A stretch of 64,000 nt of DNA, from contig NZ_FUYZ01000001.1 of assembly GCF_900167905.1 (NCBI RefSeq), positions 372,001-436,000 on the forward strand, written 5' to 3'. The notes below the pieces were generated by a model. The model made no database searches and had not been told where the DNA came from. It saw only the letters and a program-made list of their open reading frames with translations. Positions 47,700 through 57,954 of the stretch are shown here, one piece after another. This DNA is from Soonwooa buanensis. Its GTDB lineage: Bacteria > Bacteroidota > Bacteroidia > Flavobacteriales > Weeksellaceae. Both the position numbers and the translations under genes were made by a program. Every line of letters begins with the position of its first letter. The stretch's first letter is position 1.

Positions 47700-49493
47700 T
47701 TAAGTCCTGTCCTTCAAAGCACGCAACGCTGAAGTGATGGAAATCACGTCTACCACTTCCTGAAGCCCTGCACCTAACAAAGCAGGCAATAAGCCGAAAG
47801 CAGCAATAAGCATCAATACGGTGCAAACTGCAATACCAATAAAAACAGACTGGCGGGCAATCTTCATTGTTTCTCTGGAAATCATGACAGTGTCACTTAC
47901 TTTTTCCAGATTGTCTTTCAAAATCACCACATCTGCAGAATCACTTGCTGCGCTGGATCCTTTGGCTCCCATTGCAATTCCCACATCGGCAACAGTTAAA
48001 GATGGTGCGTCATTCACACCATCTCCCACCATTACAATTGGACGAAAATCATCACTTACGCTTTTCAGGATTTTCAGTTTGTCTTCCGGCAAACATCCCG
48101 CATACACTTCCGAAATGCCTATTTCTTTAGCTATCGTTTCAGAAATACTTTGTTTATCACCGGAAATCATCATGATTTTCCGAATACCCATTTTCAGTAA
48201 CTGGGCAATGGTTTGTCTGGCTTCCGGACGGACTTCATCGGAAAACGTAATTTCTCCTACATATTGGTCATTAACCGAAACAAACAGAGAAGTTTTTTCT
48301 GATTTTATCTGAATGGACTGATTGGTAACAAAATTCAGTTTTCCTACTTTTATCAATTTTCCATTTACTTTTCCCTCAACTCCTTTTCCTTCAATTTCTT
48401 TTAAATCTGTTGCTAGAGGGATATTTTTGGAGCCAATATTTTTCATTATCGAAATTGCCAGAACGTGCGAGGATTGCTGTTCCACGCTGGCTACCAAATC
48501 TATCAGTTCTTCTTTGGAAAAAAGATTTTCAGGCAGTATTTCATCCATCGCGAGATCTCCTTTGGTTAAAGTACCTGTTTTATCAAACGCAATGGCTTTC
48601 ATTTTGTCCAGCTTTTCAATAACGGTTCCGGATTTAATCACCACACCATTCCTACTGGAGCGACTCATTCCCGAAATCAGTGCGATAGGTGCGGCGAGAA
48701 TGAGCGGACAAGGCGAAGCAACCACTAAAACTTCGGCAATACGATTGGGGTCTCTGGTAATCAAATAGGAAATTCCGGCTATAAGAAAGGCTACAATGGT
48801 AAAAGGCAGAGCATAGCGGTCTGCCATTCTTACAAAGTGTGCAGGCTCTTTTTCAGAATTATGAACCAACTGAACGAGCTGCTGATACTGGCTGTCTTTG
48901 GCGAGTTTAGATACCTGAATGGTAATGGCTCCCGAGCCGTTCAACGAACCCGACCACAAACTGTTGCCTCTCAGTTTACTGACAGGTTTTGATTCTCCCG
49001 TAAGTGAAGATTCGTCCAGCAGCACCTCATCACTCAAAAGAATTCCATCAACAGGAACAGTTTCTTTTGGTTTTACGATGATGATGTCTCCGATTTGTAT
49101 GTCATCAACAGGAACGTCGTTAAGGTCATTACCTATTTTTTTATGGGCAATCTTCGGTGTGTTATCAAGCAGTGATTTTAAATCTTTCCGGGCTTTTTTC
49201 TGGGCATAATCTTCCAGAGAATCACCTCCTGTAATCATAATGAGAATGATGAGTGATGCCCAGTAATTTCCCACAGCCAATGTTGCGGCAATAGCAGAAA
49301 TCGCCAAAATATCCACTCCGAAATTCCCGGAGCGAAGAACATCGATCATCCCTTTCAAAAGAATGACCGACATTATAATTCCGGTAACAGTTATTAAAAT
49401 TTTAGCATAATAAGGCTCTTTCAGGATAAATTCCAGAAGTAGTGCCACTACTGCAATACTGAGTACTGTAATGAATTTATTTATGTTTTTCAT
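47700..49493 (-). CDS. P1B-type heavy-metal ATPase, SPC-motif group
   Basis: 597 residues without an N-terminal metal-binding domain. Order: membrane helices, actuator LDESSLTGESKPV, intramembrane metal site VVASPCPLILAAPIA (SPC, not CPC), phosphorylation site AFDKTGTLTKG, and VMVGDGVNDAPSLTVADVGIAMG. The SPC motif and lack of HMA domain fit the P1B-4 group that exports Co2+, Fe2+ or Ni2+. The usual HP dipeptide after the phosphorylation site reads HV (QQSSHVLA). Lies between the two PAP2 copies, in the direction of the metal operon. Confidence 0.9.
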   Translation of the reverse strand: MKNINKFITVLSIAVVALLLEFILKEPYYAKILITVTGIIMSVILLKGMIDVLRSGNFGVDILAISAIAATLAVGNYWASLIILIMITGGDSLEDYAQKKARKDLKSLLDNTPKIAHKKIGNDLNDVPVDDIQIGDIIIVKPKETVPVDGILLSDEVLLDESSLTGESKPVSKLRGNSLWSGSLNGSGAITIQVSKLAKDSQYQQLVQLVHNSEKEPAHFVRMADRYALPFTIVAFLIAGISYLITRDPNRIAEVLVVASPCPLILAAPIALISGMSRSSRNGVVIKSGTVIEKLDKMKAIAFDKTGTLTKGDLAMDEILPENLFSKEELIDLVASVEQQSSHVLAISIMKNIGSKNIPLATDLKEIEGKGVEGKVNGKLIKVGKLNFVTNQSIQIKSEKTSLFVSVNDQYVGEITFSDEVRPEARQTIAQLLKMGIRKIMMISGDKQSISETIAKEIGISEVYAGCLPEDKLKILKSVSDDFRPIVMVGDGVNDAPSLTVADVGIAMGAKGSSAASDSADVVILKDNLEKVSDTVMISRETMKIARQSVFIGIAVCTVLMLIAAFGLLPALLGAGLQEVVDVISITSALRALKDRT

Positions 49494-49504
49494 TGATTTT
49501 AAAT

Positions 49505-50266
49505 TTAAAAATTAAAAGACATTCCCAATCCTATTGTTTTACTTTGATAAAAAGGATAGACAAAAGCCGTATTTTGGGAATTAGCTTTTGAGAATATTTT
49601 ACTTATTTTTGGAAACAGCCAATAGGCCGCTTCGGTGGAGAGTATACCTATGCCGGCTCCTGCCACCACGTCACCTACCCAATGTTTGTCGTTCAAAGTT
49701 CGGTAAATTCCAGTAAAAACTGCAAATGGATACCCTGCCAAACTCAACCAAAAATGATCCTCTTGATATTCCCGAAACATAAACTGCGCAGTTGCAAAAG
49801 CAAAAGCGGTATGCCCGGAAGGAAAGGAAAGATTGTTAGAACCATCCGGCCGATCTTCTTTTACTAGATGTTTGGTGGGGAGTACAACAGCACTGGAGAT
49901 CAGAAGCGAGGTTCCCAGAATGATGCTCCGGTCTTTCAGGTTATGCTTCCCCTTGATTCCGGAAAAATTAAGTCCGTAAACCAAAACAGCCGGCACAAAC
50001 TGGGTATAATTGTCCAGTTTTATATGGTCGGGTTTATGCTCACTGATCTCATACTGTGTCGATTTATTCAATTGCTTCAAATCATCAGAAGTTAAGCTTA
50101 AAATTCCGTAACCGATAAAAATCGAAGGAACAATCAGTTTTTTATATCCAAATTGATAGACCGATAATGAATCTGCAATGGGCTTCTTATCCTCCTGAAA
50201 AACGGATTTTTGTGCTTCACTCCATTGAAAAAAGCTAAGCATTGTCAATAAAATGATTCTTTTCAT
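49505..50266 (-). CDS. PAP2-family membrane-associated phosphatase, intact copy
   Basis: 253 residues with a signal peptide (MKRIILLTMLSFFQWSEAQ). The three PAP2 motifs are present: KHLVKEDRPDG, LSFPSGHTAF and GIYRTLNDKHWVGDVVAG. It likely removes phosphate from lipid or small periplasmic substrates such as undecaprenyl diphosphate. Overlaps the cytochrome-like gene upstream by four bases. A 5'-cut copy lies at 46946-47389. Confidence 0.9.
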   Translation of the reverse strand: MKRIILLTMLSFFQWSEAQKSVFQEDKKPIADSLSVYQFGYKKLIVPSIFIGYGILSLTSDDLKQLNKSTQYEISEHKPDHIKLDNYTQFVPAVLVYGLNFSGIKGKHNLKDRSIILGTSLLISSAVVLPTKHLVKEDRPDGSNNLSFPSGHTAFAFATAQFMFREYQEDHFWLSLAGYPFAVFTGIYRTLNDKHWVGDVVAGAGIGILSTEAAYWLFPKISKIFSKANSQNTAFVYPFYQSKTIGLGMSFNF

Positions 50267-50742
50267 CGTACCAAAATTTCTTTATTGATCTGACCTTTCA
50301 TCGATTTGACCCAGCTTTGGATTAAAGACTTTTGTTCTGCAGACAATTTCGCCTGGGTGTGAATGACGGTATAACTGCTTAACGGCATTTCATCAGCATT
50401 TACCGTTTCTGCAACTTCATCTAATTTCTGCAGTTTTTTATCTTTCGGATAAGTACCAAATTTATCAAAATTCAAATGCCTTTTCCCGTCATTGATATGA
50501 TTTGCCAGCCACCATTTTACCGGCTGAACCTTGCTGTACCAAGGATAAACGGTATTGTTGGAATGGCAGTCATAGCAACTGGTTTTTAAAATCTGCTGCA
50601 CATTTTGAGGTACAGAATAATGCTTTTCAATAGCATTTTTAGATGTTTCAGCTACATAATTAGGCATCACATCAAAAAATTGTATCGCAATAAATAGTAT
50701 CAATATAATTGCTATGCTTATTTTTTTAATTCTAGATTTCAT
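50263..50742 (-). CDS. Haem-binding domain protein
   Basis: 159 residues with a membrane anchor (KISIAIILILFIAIQFF) and one c-type haem motif SCYDCHSNNTVYPWY near residue 56, then WWLANHINDGKRHLNFDKFG and a methionine that could be the distal ligand (NADEMPLSSYTVIH). This is the Bacteroidetes haem_bd family of small periplasmic cytochromes. Translationally coupled to the PAP2 gene. Confidence 0.85.
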   Translation of the reverse strand: MKSRIKKISIAIILILFIAIQFFDVMPNYVAETSKNAIEKHYSVPQNVQQILKTSCYDCHSNNTVYPWYSKVQPVKWWLANHINDGKRHLNFDKFGTYPKDKKLQKLDEVAETVNADEMPLSSYTVIHTQAKLSAEQKSLIQSWVKSMKGQINKEILVR

Positions 50743-50759
50743 TTTTTATCTTATTTGTT

Positions 50760-51914
50760 TTATTCATCCTCCTCACTGGTATTTTTCAGCTTCATCAGAA
50801 GCGTGTACGCATGTTTGGTCACGATTTTCTTCCCTTTGAAATCCTGAAAATTCAGAATCTGTATAAAGCCGTTTTCGGATTCGTTGGTGGTAACCGGAAC
50901 CATTTTGTAGGTTTGTTTTTTTTCTTCAACAAAAACATAGCTTTTACCTTCAAAATCTACCACACTTTCCTCTGGGACAGCATTCGAAAAAGAGGTTTCG
51001 GTCTCGACTTCCGCATTCATATACATTCCCGGAATCAGTTCGGGATGGTATTTTTCAAAATGACAATGGACATCGGCAATTCCGTTTCCGTCCAGATCTT
51101 TGCCTGTGAGGAGAATTTCGCCATCATATTTTTTGTCCGGATTGATATTGCTGTAAGCCACAATCCGCTGTCCTGTTTTCAGCATCGCAAGGTCTTTTTC
51201 ATAGACTTTGAGATTGAGATGAATATCCGCAGGATTGATGAGTTCGAACAAAACATCGGAAGGATTGAAGTATTTCCCAATATTCACATTCACTTTGCTT
51301 ACAAAACCATTGATACTGCTGTAAACAGGAACACTTTTACGGATATTTCCGGCAGTTACGCTTCCTGCGTTGATGTTCACCAGCTGCAGTTGCTGTGCAA
51401 TGGCATTCATAATAATTTGCTGGCTGTTCATTTCCGATTGTGCCATCTGCATCACCTTATCGCTGCTTGCCTGGCTTTGGTTGAGCTTTTTTTGGCGGTT
51501 ATAATCCAGCTGTGCAAAATGATATTTGGATTTTGCCATCAGGTAATCCTGCTGCAGCTGTACAAACTGAGGGTTTTCAATCACGGCAATCACTTGTCCC
51601 TTGGAAACTTTCATTCCCGGGAGTAGTCCGGTACTTTTCAGGTAACCGCCCAAAGGTGTACTTACGGAAACCAAATTCTGTGGCGGAACGTCAATTTTTC
51701 CGTTTAATTTAAGAACGGTCGAGATGGATTGCATCGAAAGTTCTGTGGTTTCTATCGGCGCATTCCGGAGTTGGGCATCTGTTAAGCTAACGGTATTTTC
51801 GTCTTTCGGTGTTCCGGTTTTTGTAGTTGTTTCCTCTTTCTGCTGGCATTGGATTGCCGAAAACACCCACAACACAACAACAATCCATATATAATTAATT
51901 TTTACTGTCTTCAT
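50760..51914 (-). CDS. RND efflux periplasmic adaptor, CusB/CzcB-like
   Basis: 384 residues with a lipoprotein-type start (VVVLWVFSAIQCQQKEE, cysteine at about 23). Order: barrel-sandwich strand VSTPLGGYLKSTGLLPGMKVSKGQVIAVIENPQFVQLQQDYL, helical hairpin, second lipoyl half VYSSINGFVSKVNVNIGKYF, and membrane-proximal domain. It links the inner-membrane RND pump to the outer-membrane channel and may pass metal ions. Two bases from the CusA gene, so one operon. Confidence 0.9.
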   Translation of the reverse strand: MKTVKINYIWIVVVLWVFSAIQCQQKEETTTKTGTPKDENTVSLTDAQLRNAPIETTELSMQSISTVLKLNGKIDVPPQNLVSVSTPLGGYLKSTGLLPGMKVSKGQVIAVIENPQFVQLQQDYLMAKSKYHFAQLDYNRQKKLNQSQASSDKVMQMAQSEMNSQQIIMNAIAQQLQLVNINAGSVTAGNIRKSVPVYSSINGFVSKVNVNIGKYFNPSDVLFELINPADIHLNLKVYEKDLAMLKTGQRIVAYSNINPDKKYDGEILLTGKDLDGNGIADVHCHFEKYHPELIPGMYMNAEVETETSFSNAVPEESVVDFEGKSYVFVEEKKQTYKMVPVTTNESENGFIQILNFQDFKGKKIVTKHAYTLLMKLKNTSEEDE

Positions 51915-51916
51915 TT

Positions 51917-54900
51917 TTATTGATTTAAAGTGAGGTATTGAAGCTCGATTGCACTTTCGTTCAGTTTCAAAAGGGCATCTGTGTAATTGCTTTTGAGGGC
52001 AATCGTTTGGTTGATGAGCATAACAAATTCCAGATAATTGATTTCTCCATTCGAGAATTGTTTCTGAGCGGTTTCGGTAATGATTTCTGCATTTTTCAGC
52101 TCCGAAGACTCGTAACGGTTTACAATTTCTAGGTTGGTTTGATAAATTTGCCTGAGTTGCGTTGCTTTTTTATTCAAAGAAAATTCGGTATTTATCCTAT
52201 CATTTTCGGCAATATTTTCCGCCATTTTAGAAGCTTCAATTCTGGCTTTTTGCCCGCCCGAGAAAATCGGAACAGAAATACCTAACATAACCGAATGAAA
52301 TTGTGGCGTTCCATTGTAGATTTTATCATCTGCTCCGGTTCCTTTGAATGAATTAAGATTGTACGCCAATTGAAGCCCGGGAAGCAATCTGGACTTTTCG
52401 ACTTCCGTTTGTTTTTCAGCAACCGTTTTCTGCTGTTCCAACATTTTCAGTAAAGGATGTGAAGAAACTTCTGGATTTGAAAGATTAGTTTTGGATGTTT
52501 CCAAAGGAAGATATTCTACCTCAGAATTCAGCAACCACTGGAACTGCAATTGAAGCGTTTTGACTTCCTGCTGAATTTGTTTTAACTGAATATCAATCGC
52601 CGATTTCTGGTTGGACGCTGTTGCTTTTTCCAGGACGTTGCTTTCTCCGGCTTTTAAACGAAGGCTTGCCTTCTCCAAAAAATTAGAATATAATTGTAAG
52701 GCTTCATTCAGCAATTTTTCCTTTTCTTTCCAATACAGCAATTGAAAATAAGTCTGGCTTACCAATTTTTTCAATTCAAATTCTTTCAGAGAAACGTTTA
52801 ACTGGCTTTTTTTCCATTCTTCGGTGTACAGGTTTTTCTGTTTTTTATAGACCGTCGGAAAAGCAATGCTTTGCGAAACCCCGAATTTCATATCCTTATA
52901 GGCACTGTTGATTTGTCCGTAATCCGCGCTAACCGAGGTCTGCGGAATGTCAGCAGTGGATGTTTTTATCAGTGCTTTGGCAAAATCGGAACGCAGCTTT
53001 TCGTTTTTCAAGTTCCGGTTATTCTGAACGGCAAGATTCATGGCTTCATCCAGAGAAATCGTAGTTTGCGCATTGAGTTTCACGCTTCCAATCATTAGGA
53101 TGAATATTAAAATCGGCGTGATAGTTTTAATTTTTGGTTTTTTCATCTTAAATCCATTTTCGATATTGATGTACAAAAGCGGCAAAACAAACAGTGTGAG
53201 AAAGGTTGCGAGGATCAGTCCGCCAATGACTACCGTTGCCAAAGGTCTTTGTACTTCTGCTCCTGCCCCGTTGCTGACTGCCATCGGGATAAAGCCAAGC
53301 GATGCCACACAAGCCGTCATCAGAACCGGGCGCAAACGGCTTTCGCCACCATCTACCACAATTCTTACGATATTTCTGATTCCTGATTTGTGAAGCCGGT
53401 TAAATTCTGAAATCAGGACAATCCCATTGAGAACCGCAACACCGAACAGGGCGATAAATCCGACTGCTGCACTGATACTGAAAGGCATTCCTCTCGCATT
53501 CAGCAGAAAAACGCCGCCAATAATGGAAAGCGGAATAGCGGTATAAATCAGCAGGCTTTCTTTGATGGATTTAAAAGCCAAAAACAGCAGTACAAAAATC
53601 AATGCTAAAGCCAGCGGAACTGCGACCATCAGTCGTTGTTTGGCATTGTTGAGGTTTTCAAACGAACCACCATAGGTCATAGAATAACCTGCAGGTAATT
53701 TAATTTGTTTGTCCACTTTTTGTTGCAATTCTTCCACAATGCTTTGCACATCCCTATTTTTGATATTAAAACCGACCACAATTCTGCGTTGTGCGTTTTC
53801 CCGTTGAATCTGGTTCGGACCTTGTACAATATCAACCTTGGCAAGCTGGTTCAAAGGAATCTGATTGCCTGCGGGCGTTGGGACAAGAAGATTTCTAATA
53901 TCATTGATATTTTTCCGGTCATTGGAATTAAGCCGAACCACCATATCAAAACGTTTTTCACCTTCAAAAACCAAACCTGTGCTTTGTCCTGCAAAAGCCG
54001 TATTGATGATACGATTGACATCCGCCACAGAAAGATGATACTGGGCAATGGCAGGGCGATTGTATTCCACCACCACTTGTGGAAGCCCGGAAACCGGCTC
54101 TATATAAAGGTTTTGCGTTCCTTTCACCGTTTCGATGATTTTACCCAGTTTATTGGCATTTTGCACCAAAGAATCCAGGTTATCACCGAAAATTTTGATG
54201 ACCACATCCTGCCTTGCTCCGGTCATCAGTTCGTTGAAACGCATCGCTACCGGATACTGAAATCCTACGGTAATTCCGGGGACATCTTCCAGTGCTTTGC
54301 TCATTTTATCTGAAAGTTCCGGAAAGGTTTTGGCAGAAGTCCATTCTTTTTTGTCTTTCAGAATGACCATCATATCCGAAGCATCCATCGGCATCGGGTC
54401 GGTAGGGACTTCGCCACTTCCGATTTTGGTCACCACTTTTTCCACTTCCGGAAAACGTGTTTTCAGGATATGAGCGGCTTTTTGGGTGCTTTCAATCGTA
54501 GTCGTCAGATTACTTCCTGGTAAAACCCTTGTATCTACGGCAAAATCGCCTTCTTCCAGGGACGGGATAAATTCGCCTCCCATTCTGCTCATTAAAATAA
54601 TGGCCGCAATGAAAAGAACAGAGATAACGGCAAAAATCGTTTTCGGAATTTTGATGACTTTCAGCAATGTTTTTACATAAACCCCTTCAATTTTTTTCAT
54701 CATCCTGTCCGAAAAGGAAGGTTTTAAGCTTCGTTTTTTCAATAAAACCGAACTCATCATCGGAATATAAGTAAGCGAAAGCAAGAAAGCTCCGAGCAAA
54801 GCAAAAGCGACGGTTTCTGCCATCGGACGGAACATTTTCCCTTCGATTCCCTGCAATGTGAGAATAGGAATGTACACGATAAAAATGATAATTTGCCCGA

Positions 54901-56260
54901 AAACGGCACTGTTCATCATTCTTCCGGCAGATTCTGTAACCATACCATCCATTTCTTCTGTGGGAATTTTTGCCAGATTCCTGAATTTTTTATTGAGCAT
55001 CAACTGGTGTAAAACCGATTCTACAATAATGACCGCTCCATCGATAATCAACCCAAAATCCAATGCGCCCAAGCTCATCAGATTTCCGCTTACGCCGAAA
55101 AGATTCATCATACAAATGGCAAAAAGCATCGCCAACGGAATGACGGATGCCACTAAAAGCCCGGCTCGGAAATTCCCAAGAAATAAAACCAGCACAAAAA
55201 CAACAATTAAAGCGCCTTCCAAAAGATTCCTTTCTACGGTGCTGATGGCGTTGTTTACCATTTTGGTGCGGTCTAGGAATGGCTCAAGAACGACACCTTC
55301 GGGAAGTGTTTTCTGAATTTGAGCCACTTTGGCTTTGACATCTTTGATAACCTGGCTGCTGTTAGCACCTTTCAGCATCATCACCACCGCTCCGGAAACT
55401 TCGCCATTATCGTTATAGGTCATCGCACCGTAACGGGTGGCATAACCTGTTTTTACATCTGCGACATCCCGTATAAAAAGCGGAACATCATTATTTTTAT
55501 TGGTAATGGAAATATTTTGAATGTCTTCTATATTTCCCACCAAACCTTCACTTCGGATATACAAAACTGTTGGGCCTTTTTCGATATAAGCGCCGCCTGT
55601 ATTTTGATTGTTGGCATTGAGCGCATCAAAAACATCGTTGATGGTAATGCCGTAAGCATTGAGTTTATCAGGGTTTACAGCAATTTCGTATTGTTTGAGC
55701 TTTCCTCCGAAACTGCTGACTTCGGCTACGCCTTTTACCTGAAGCAATTGCCGGCGGACAATCCAGTCCTGAATGGTTCTGAGTTCTGTAATGTTATATT
55801 TCTGTTCGAAGCCTTTTTTCGGACGGACAACGTATTGGTAAATTTCACCCAAACCTGTGGAAATAGGTCCCAATTGTGGATTCCCTATTCCTTGCGGAAT
55901 TTCTGACTGTACCTGCTGCAATCGTTCTGCAACCTGTTGCCTTGCCCAATAGACATCTACGCCATCGTCAAAAACAATGGTCACCAAAGACAATCCGAAT
56001 CGGGAAAAACTACGAATTTCTTTCAGTCCGGCAATATTGGAATTGGCCTGCTCGATGGGAAAAGTAACCAACCGTTCTATATCTGTTGCGCCAAAAGAGG
56101 GCGCAATGGTAATAACCTGCACCTGATTGTTGGTAATATCCGGCACGGCATCTATCGGCAACTTTGTCACCTGGTAAGAGCCTACACCAATCAAACCAAG
56201 AATCAGTAATGCGATAATGAGTTTGTTCTTTACAGAAAACTCAATGATTTTTGTAAGCAT
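51917..56260 (-). CDS. CusA/CzcA-type RND pump fused to TolC-like outer-membrane factor
   Basis: 1447 residues. Residues 1-1035 form an HME-RND pump: IEFSVKNKLIIALLI..., signature GALDFGLIIDGAVIIVES in TM4, GSGEVPTDPMPMDASDMMVILK and GVAVLNGIVLISEFNRL. From M1039 (base 53146) a second start-like stretch, MKKPKIKTITPILIFILMIGSVKLNAQTT, looks like a signal peptide and opens the outer-membrane factor domain (SLDEAMNLAVQNNRNLKNEKL...). Fusion of this kind is known in Bacteroidetes, but the retained signal peptide suggests internal initiation or processing. Exports Cu, Zn, Co or Cd ions; which one is not readable. Confidence 0.92.
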   Translation of the reverse strand: MLTKIIEFSVKNKLIIALLILGLIGVGSYQVTKLPIDAVPDITNNQVQVITIAPSFGATDIERLVTFPIEQANSNIAGLKEIRSFSRFGLSLVTIVFDDGVDVYWARQQVAERLQQVQSEIPQGIGNPQLGPISTGLGEIYQYVVRPKKGFEQKYNITELRTIQDWIVRRQLLQVKGVAEVSSFGGKLKQYEIAVNPDKLNAYGITINDVFDALNANNQNTGGAYIEKGPTVLYIRSEGLVGNIEDIQNISITNKNNDVPLFIRDVADVKTGYATRYGAMTYNDNGEVSGAVVMMLKGANSSQVIKDVKAKVAQIQKTLPEGVVLEPFLDRTKMVNNAISTVERNLLEGALIVVFVLVLFLGNFRAGLLVASVIPLAMLFAICMMNLFGVSGNLMSLGALDFGLIIDGAVIIVESVLHQLMLNKKFRNLAKIPTEEMDGMVTESAGRMMNSAVFGQIIIFIVYIPILTLQGIEGKMFRPMAETVAFALLGAFLLSLTYIPMMSSVLLKKRSLKPSFSDRMMKKIEGVYVKTLLKVIKIPKTIFAVISVLFIAAIILMSRMGGEFIPSLEEGDFAVDTRVLPGSNLTTTIESTQKAAHILKTRFPEVEKVVTKIGSGEVPTDPMPMDASDMMVILKDKKEWTSAKTFPELSDKMSKALEDVPGITVGFQYPVAMRFNELMTGARQDVVIKIFGDNLDSLVQNANKLGKIIETVKGTQNLYIEPVSGLPQVVVEYNRPAIAQYHLSVADVNRIINTAFAGQSTGLVFEGEKRFDMVVRLNSNDRKNINDIRNLLVPTPAGNQIPLNQLAKVDIVQGPNQIQRENAQRRIVVGFNIKNRDVQSIVEELQQKVDKQIKLPAGYSMTYGGSFENLNNAKQRLMVAVPLALALIFVLLFLAFKSIKESLLIYTAIPLSIIGGVFLLNARGMPFSISAAVGFIALFGVAVLNGIVLISEFNRLHKSGIRNIVRIVVDGGESRLRPVLMTACVASLGFIPMAVSNGAGAEVQRPLATVVIGGLILATFLTLFVLPLLYINIENGFKMKKPKIKTITPILIFILMIGSVKLNAQTTISLDEAMNLAVQNNRNLKNEKLRSDFAKALIKTSTADIPQTSVSADYGQINSAYKDMKFGVSQSIAFPTVYKKQKNLYTEEWKKSQLNVSLKEFELKKLVSQTYFQLLYWKEKEKLLNEALQLYSNFLEKASLRLKAGESNVLEKATASNQKSAIDIQLKQIQQEVKTLQLQFQWLLNSEVEYLPLETSKTNLSNPEVSSHPLLKMLEQQKTVAEKQTEVEKSRLLPGLQLAYNLNSFKGTGADDKIYNGTPQFHSVMLGISVPIFSGGQKARIEASKMAENIAENDRINTEFSLNKKATQLRQIYQTNLEIVNRYESSELKNAEIITETAQKQFSNGEINYLEFVMLINQTIALKSNYTDALLKLNESAIELQYLTLNQ

Positions 56261-56427
56261 ATTTAATTCTGTTAATCGTAAAAAATAATTGAATGTGATT
56301 TTATAACCGCCAATGAATTATTGACAGAAAACCCGACACCTAAAAAAATGTATAGATGCTGCTTTCCGAATTTTTTCAAAAACAGTAATATCAGATGAAT
56401 GAACTCACCTGAAAAAATCAAAAAAGA

Positions 56428-56823
56428 TTAACAGAATTTCGGAGGCTGCCAGATGGCATTGATGATTTCCCCACTCAAATATGCATCATTGTATGAAGCA
56501 ATTTTCCGTTTAACGACGGGTAAATTATGATTTTCAATTTCAAACCATACCGCAGAACCCGGGGTAAAAACAATGGTTAAAAAATCATGATGGCTAATAA
56601 AAGGCAATTTCTGATCCTGTTCGTAGTCATCATCATGCGGATGATTTTGCAAATGATTCCCTGCATAATGAAGCGCCAGAAAATCCAAAACAGATATATT
56701 GGAATTTTTAGCTTTATGTTCAAAAAAGTGTTCTACCAAAACGGGAAATTTCAGCAACTGGTACAGCTCTGTTGTAGCACAGAGGTAAATGGAAAGTAAT
56801 ATGACTGCCAAATACTTTTTCAC
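56428..56823 (-). CDS. His-rich secreted protein of the metal operon
   Basis: 131 residues with an N-terminal hydrophobic signal (AVILLSIYLCATTELYQLL). The mature part has several histidine-rich stretches (VLVEHFFEHKAKN, HYAGNHLQNHPHDDDYEQD, ISHHDF). Small His-rich proteins upstream of CusA-type genes are frequent in Bacteroidetes and probably bind metal in the periplasm. Ends PPKFC. First gene of the efflux operon, 167 bases upstream of CusA. Confidence 0.7.
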   Translation of the reverse strand: MKKYLAVILLSIYLCATTELYQLLKFPVLVEHFFEHKAKNSNISVLDFLALHYAGNHLQNHPHDDDYEQDQKLPFISHHDFLTIVFTPGSAVWFEIENHNLPVVKRKIASYNDAYLSGEIINAIWQPPKFC

Positions 56824-56919
56824 TTTACAAAGGTATTAATAATCAGGTATTTTTTATTAAGTTTTTCTATTTTATAATATTTCTAAAGAAGTTAATACTA
56901 TTATGAATTAGCAAATTCT

Positions 56920-57951
56920 TTAATAGTAGTATTTTTTCTTTAACCACAAACTTGCCCTTACCAATAGTATCAGTACAGGAACTTCTACCAATGGTCCTAT
57001 AACGCCTACAAATGCCTGTGGGGAATGAATACCAAATACTGCTATTGCTACGGCTATTGCCAATTCAAAATTGTTTCCTGTGGCTGTAAATGCGATGGAT
57101 GCGTTTTTATCGTAGGGAACTTTTAGAGATTTATTGATAAAGAAACTAACGAAAAACATCAGTACAAAATAGATGATTAACGGTATGGCTACTTTTACCA
57201 CATCGATTGGCAACTCTACTATTTTATCGCCTTTTAAACTGAACATCAATACGATTGTAAACAATAAAGCATATAATGTAATATGCGATATTCTGGGTAC
57301 AAATTTTCTATTATACCATTCTATACCTTTTGATTTTACCAATGTGTAACGGCTTATAAAACCTGCTAAAAATGGAATGCCTAAGTATATCAATACACTT
57401 TCTGTAACATCTTTCATTGATACAGTTACATTGAAATTTGCCAATCCTAATTTGCTTGGTAATACGTTGATGAATAACCACACTAAGAAGCTGTAAGAAA
57501 GGACTTGAAAAACGCTATTTAATGCGACTAACATTGCTGTATATTCTCTGTTTGCTTTGGCTAAATCACTCCAAACGATTACCATTGCGATACATCTTGC
57601 CAAACCTATCAATATCAATCCTGTCATATAATCGGGTTCATCTCGTAAAAACAAAACGGCTAATCCGAACATCAGCACTGTACCAATAATCCAATTGAGT
57701 AATAATGATATTCCAATTACTTTTTTATCCTTAAACGCTTGGGGCAATACTGAATAATCAACCTTTGCCAATGGCGGGTACATCATCAATATTAAACCTA
57801 TTGCCAATGGAATATTTGTAGTGCCAACGGATAAAGCATTTGTAATTCTTGAAATGCCTGGAAAGAAATGTCCTAAAACTATACCCACTGCCATTGCAAG
57901 GAATATCCATAAGGTTAGGTATCTGTCTAAGAATTTTAGTTTTGGTTGCAT
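56920..57951 (-). CDS. Arsenite efflux permease, ACR3 family
   Basis: 343 residues with ten membrane segments. [29 protein letters not shown] carries the conserved cysteine needed for As(III) transport, and [44 protein letters not shown] the conserved glutamate helix. Extrudes arsenite using the proton gradient. Follows the ArsC-like gene by three bases in the ars operon. Confidence 0.93.
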   Translation of the reverse strand: MQPKLKFLDRYLTLWIFLAMAVGIVLGHFFPGISRITNALSVGTTNIPLAIGLILMMYPPLAKVDYSVLPQAFKDKKVIGISLLLNWIIGTVLMFGLAVLFLRDEPDYMTGLILIGLARCIAMVIVWSDLAKANREYTAMLVALNSVFQVLSYSFLVWLFINVLPSKLGLANFNVTVSMKDVTESVLIYLGIPFLAGFISRYTLVKSKGIEWYNRKFVPRISHITLYALLFTIVLMFSLKGDKIVELPIDVVKVAIPLIIYFVLMFFVSFFINKSLKVPYDKNASIAFTATGNNFELAIAVAIAVFGIHSPQAFVGVIGPLVEVPVLILLVRASLWLKKKYYY

Positions 57952-57954
57952 TGG

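Noticed and set aside
51938-56209. Many plus-strand ORFs opposite the CusA/CusB genes
   Set aside because: Shadow frames of a well-supported minus-strand operon; their sequences are complements of conserved RND motifs.
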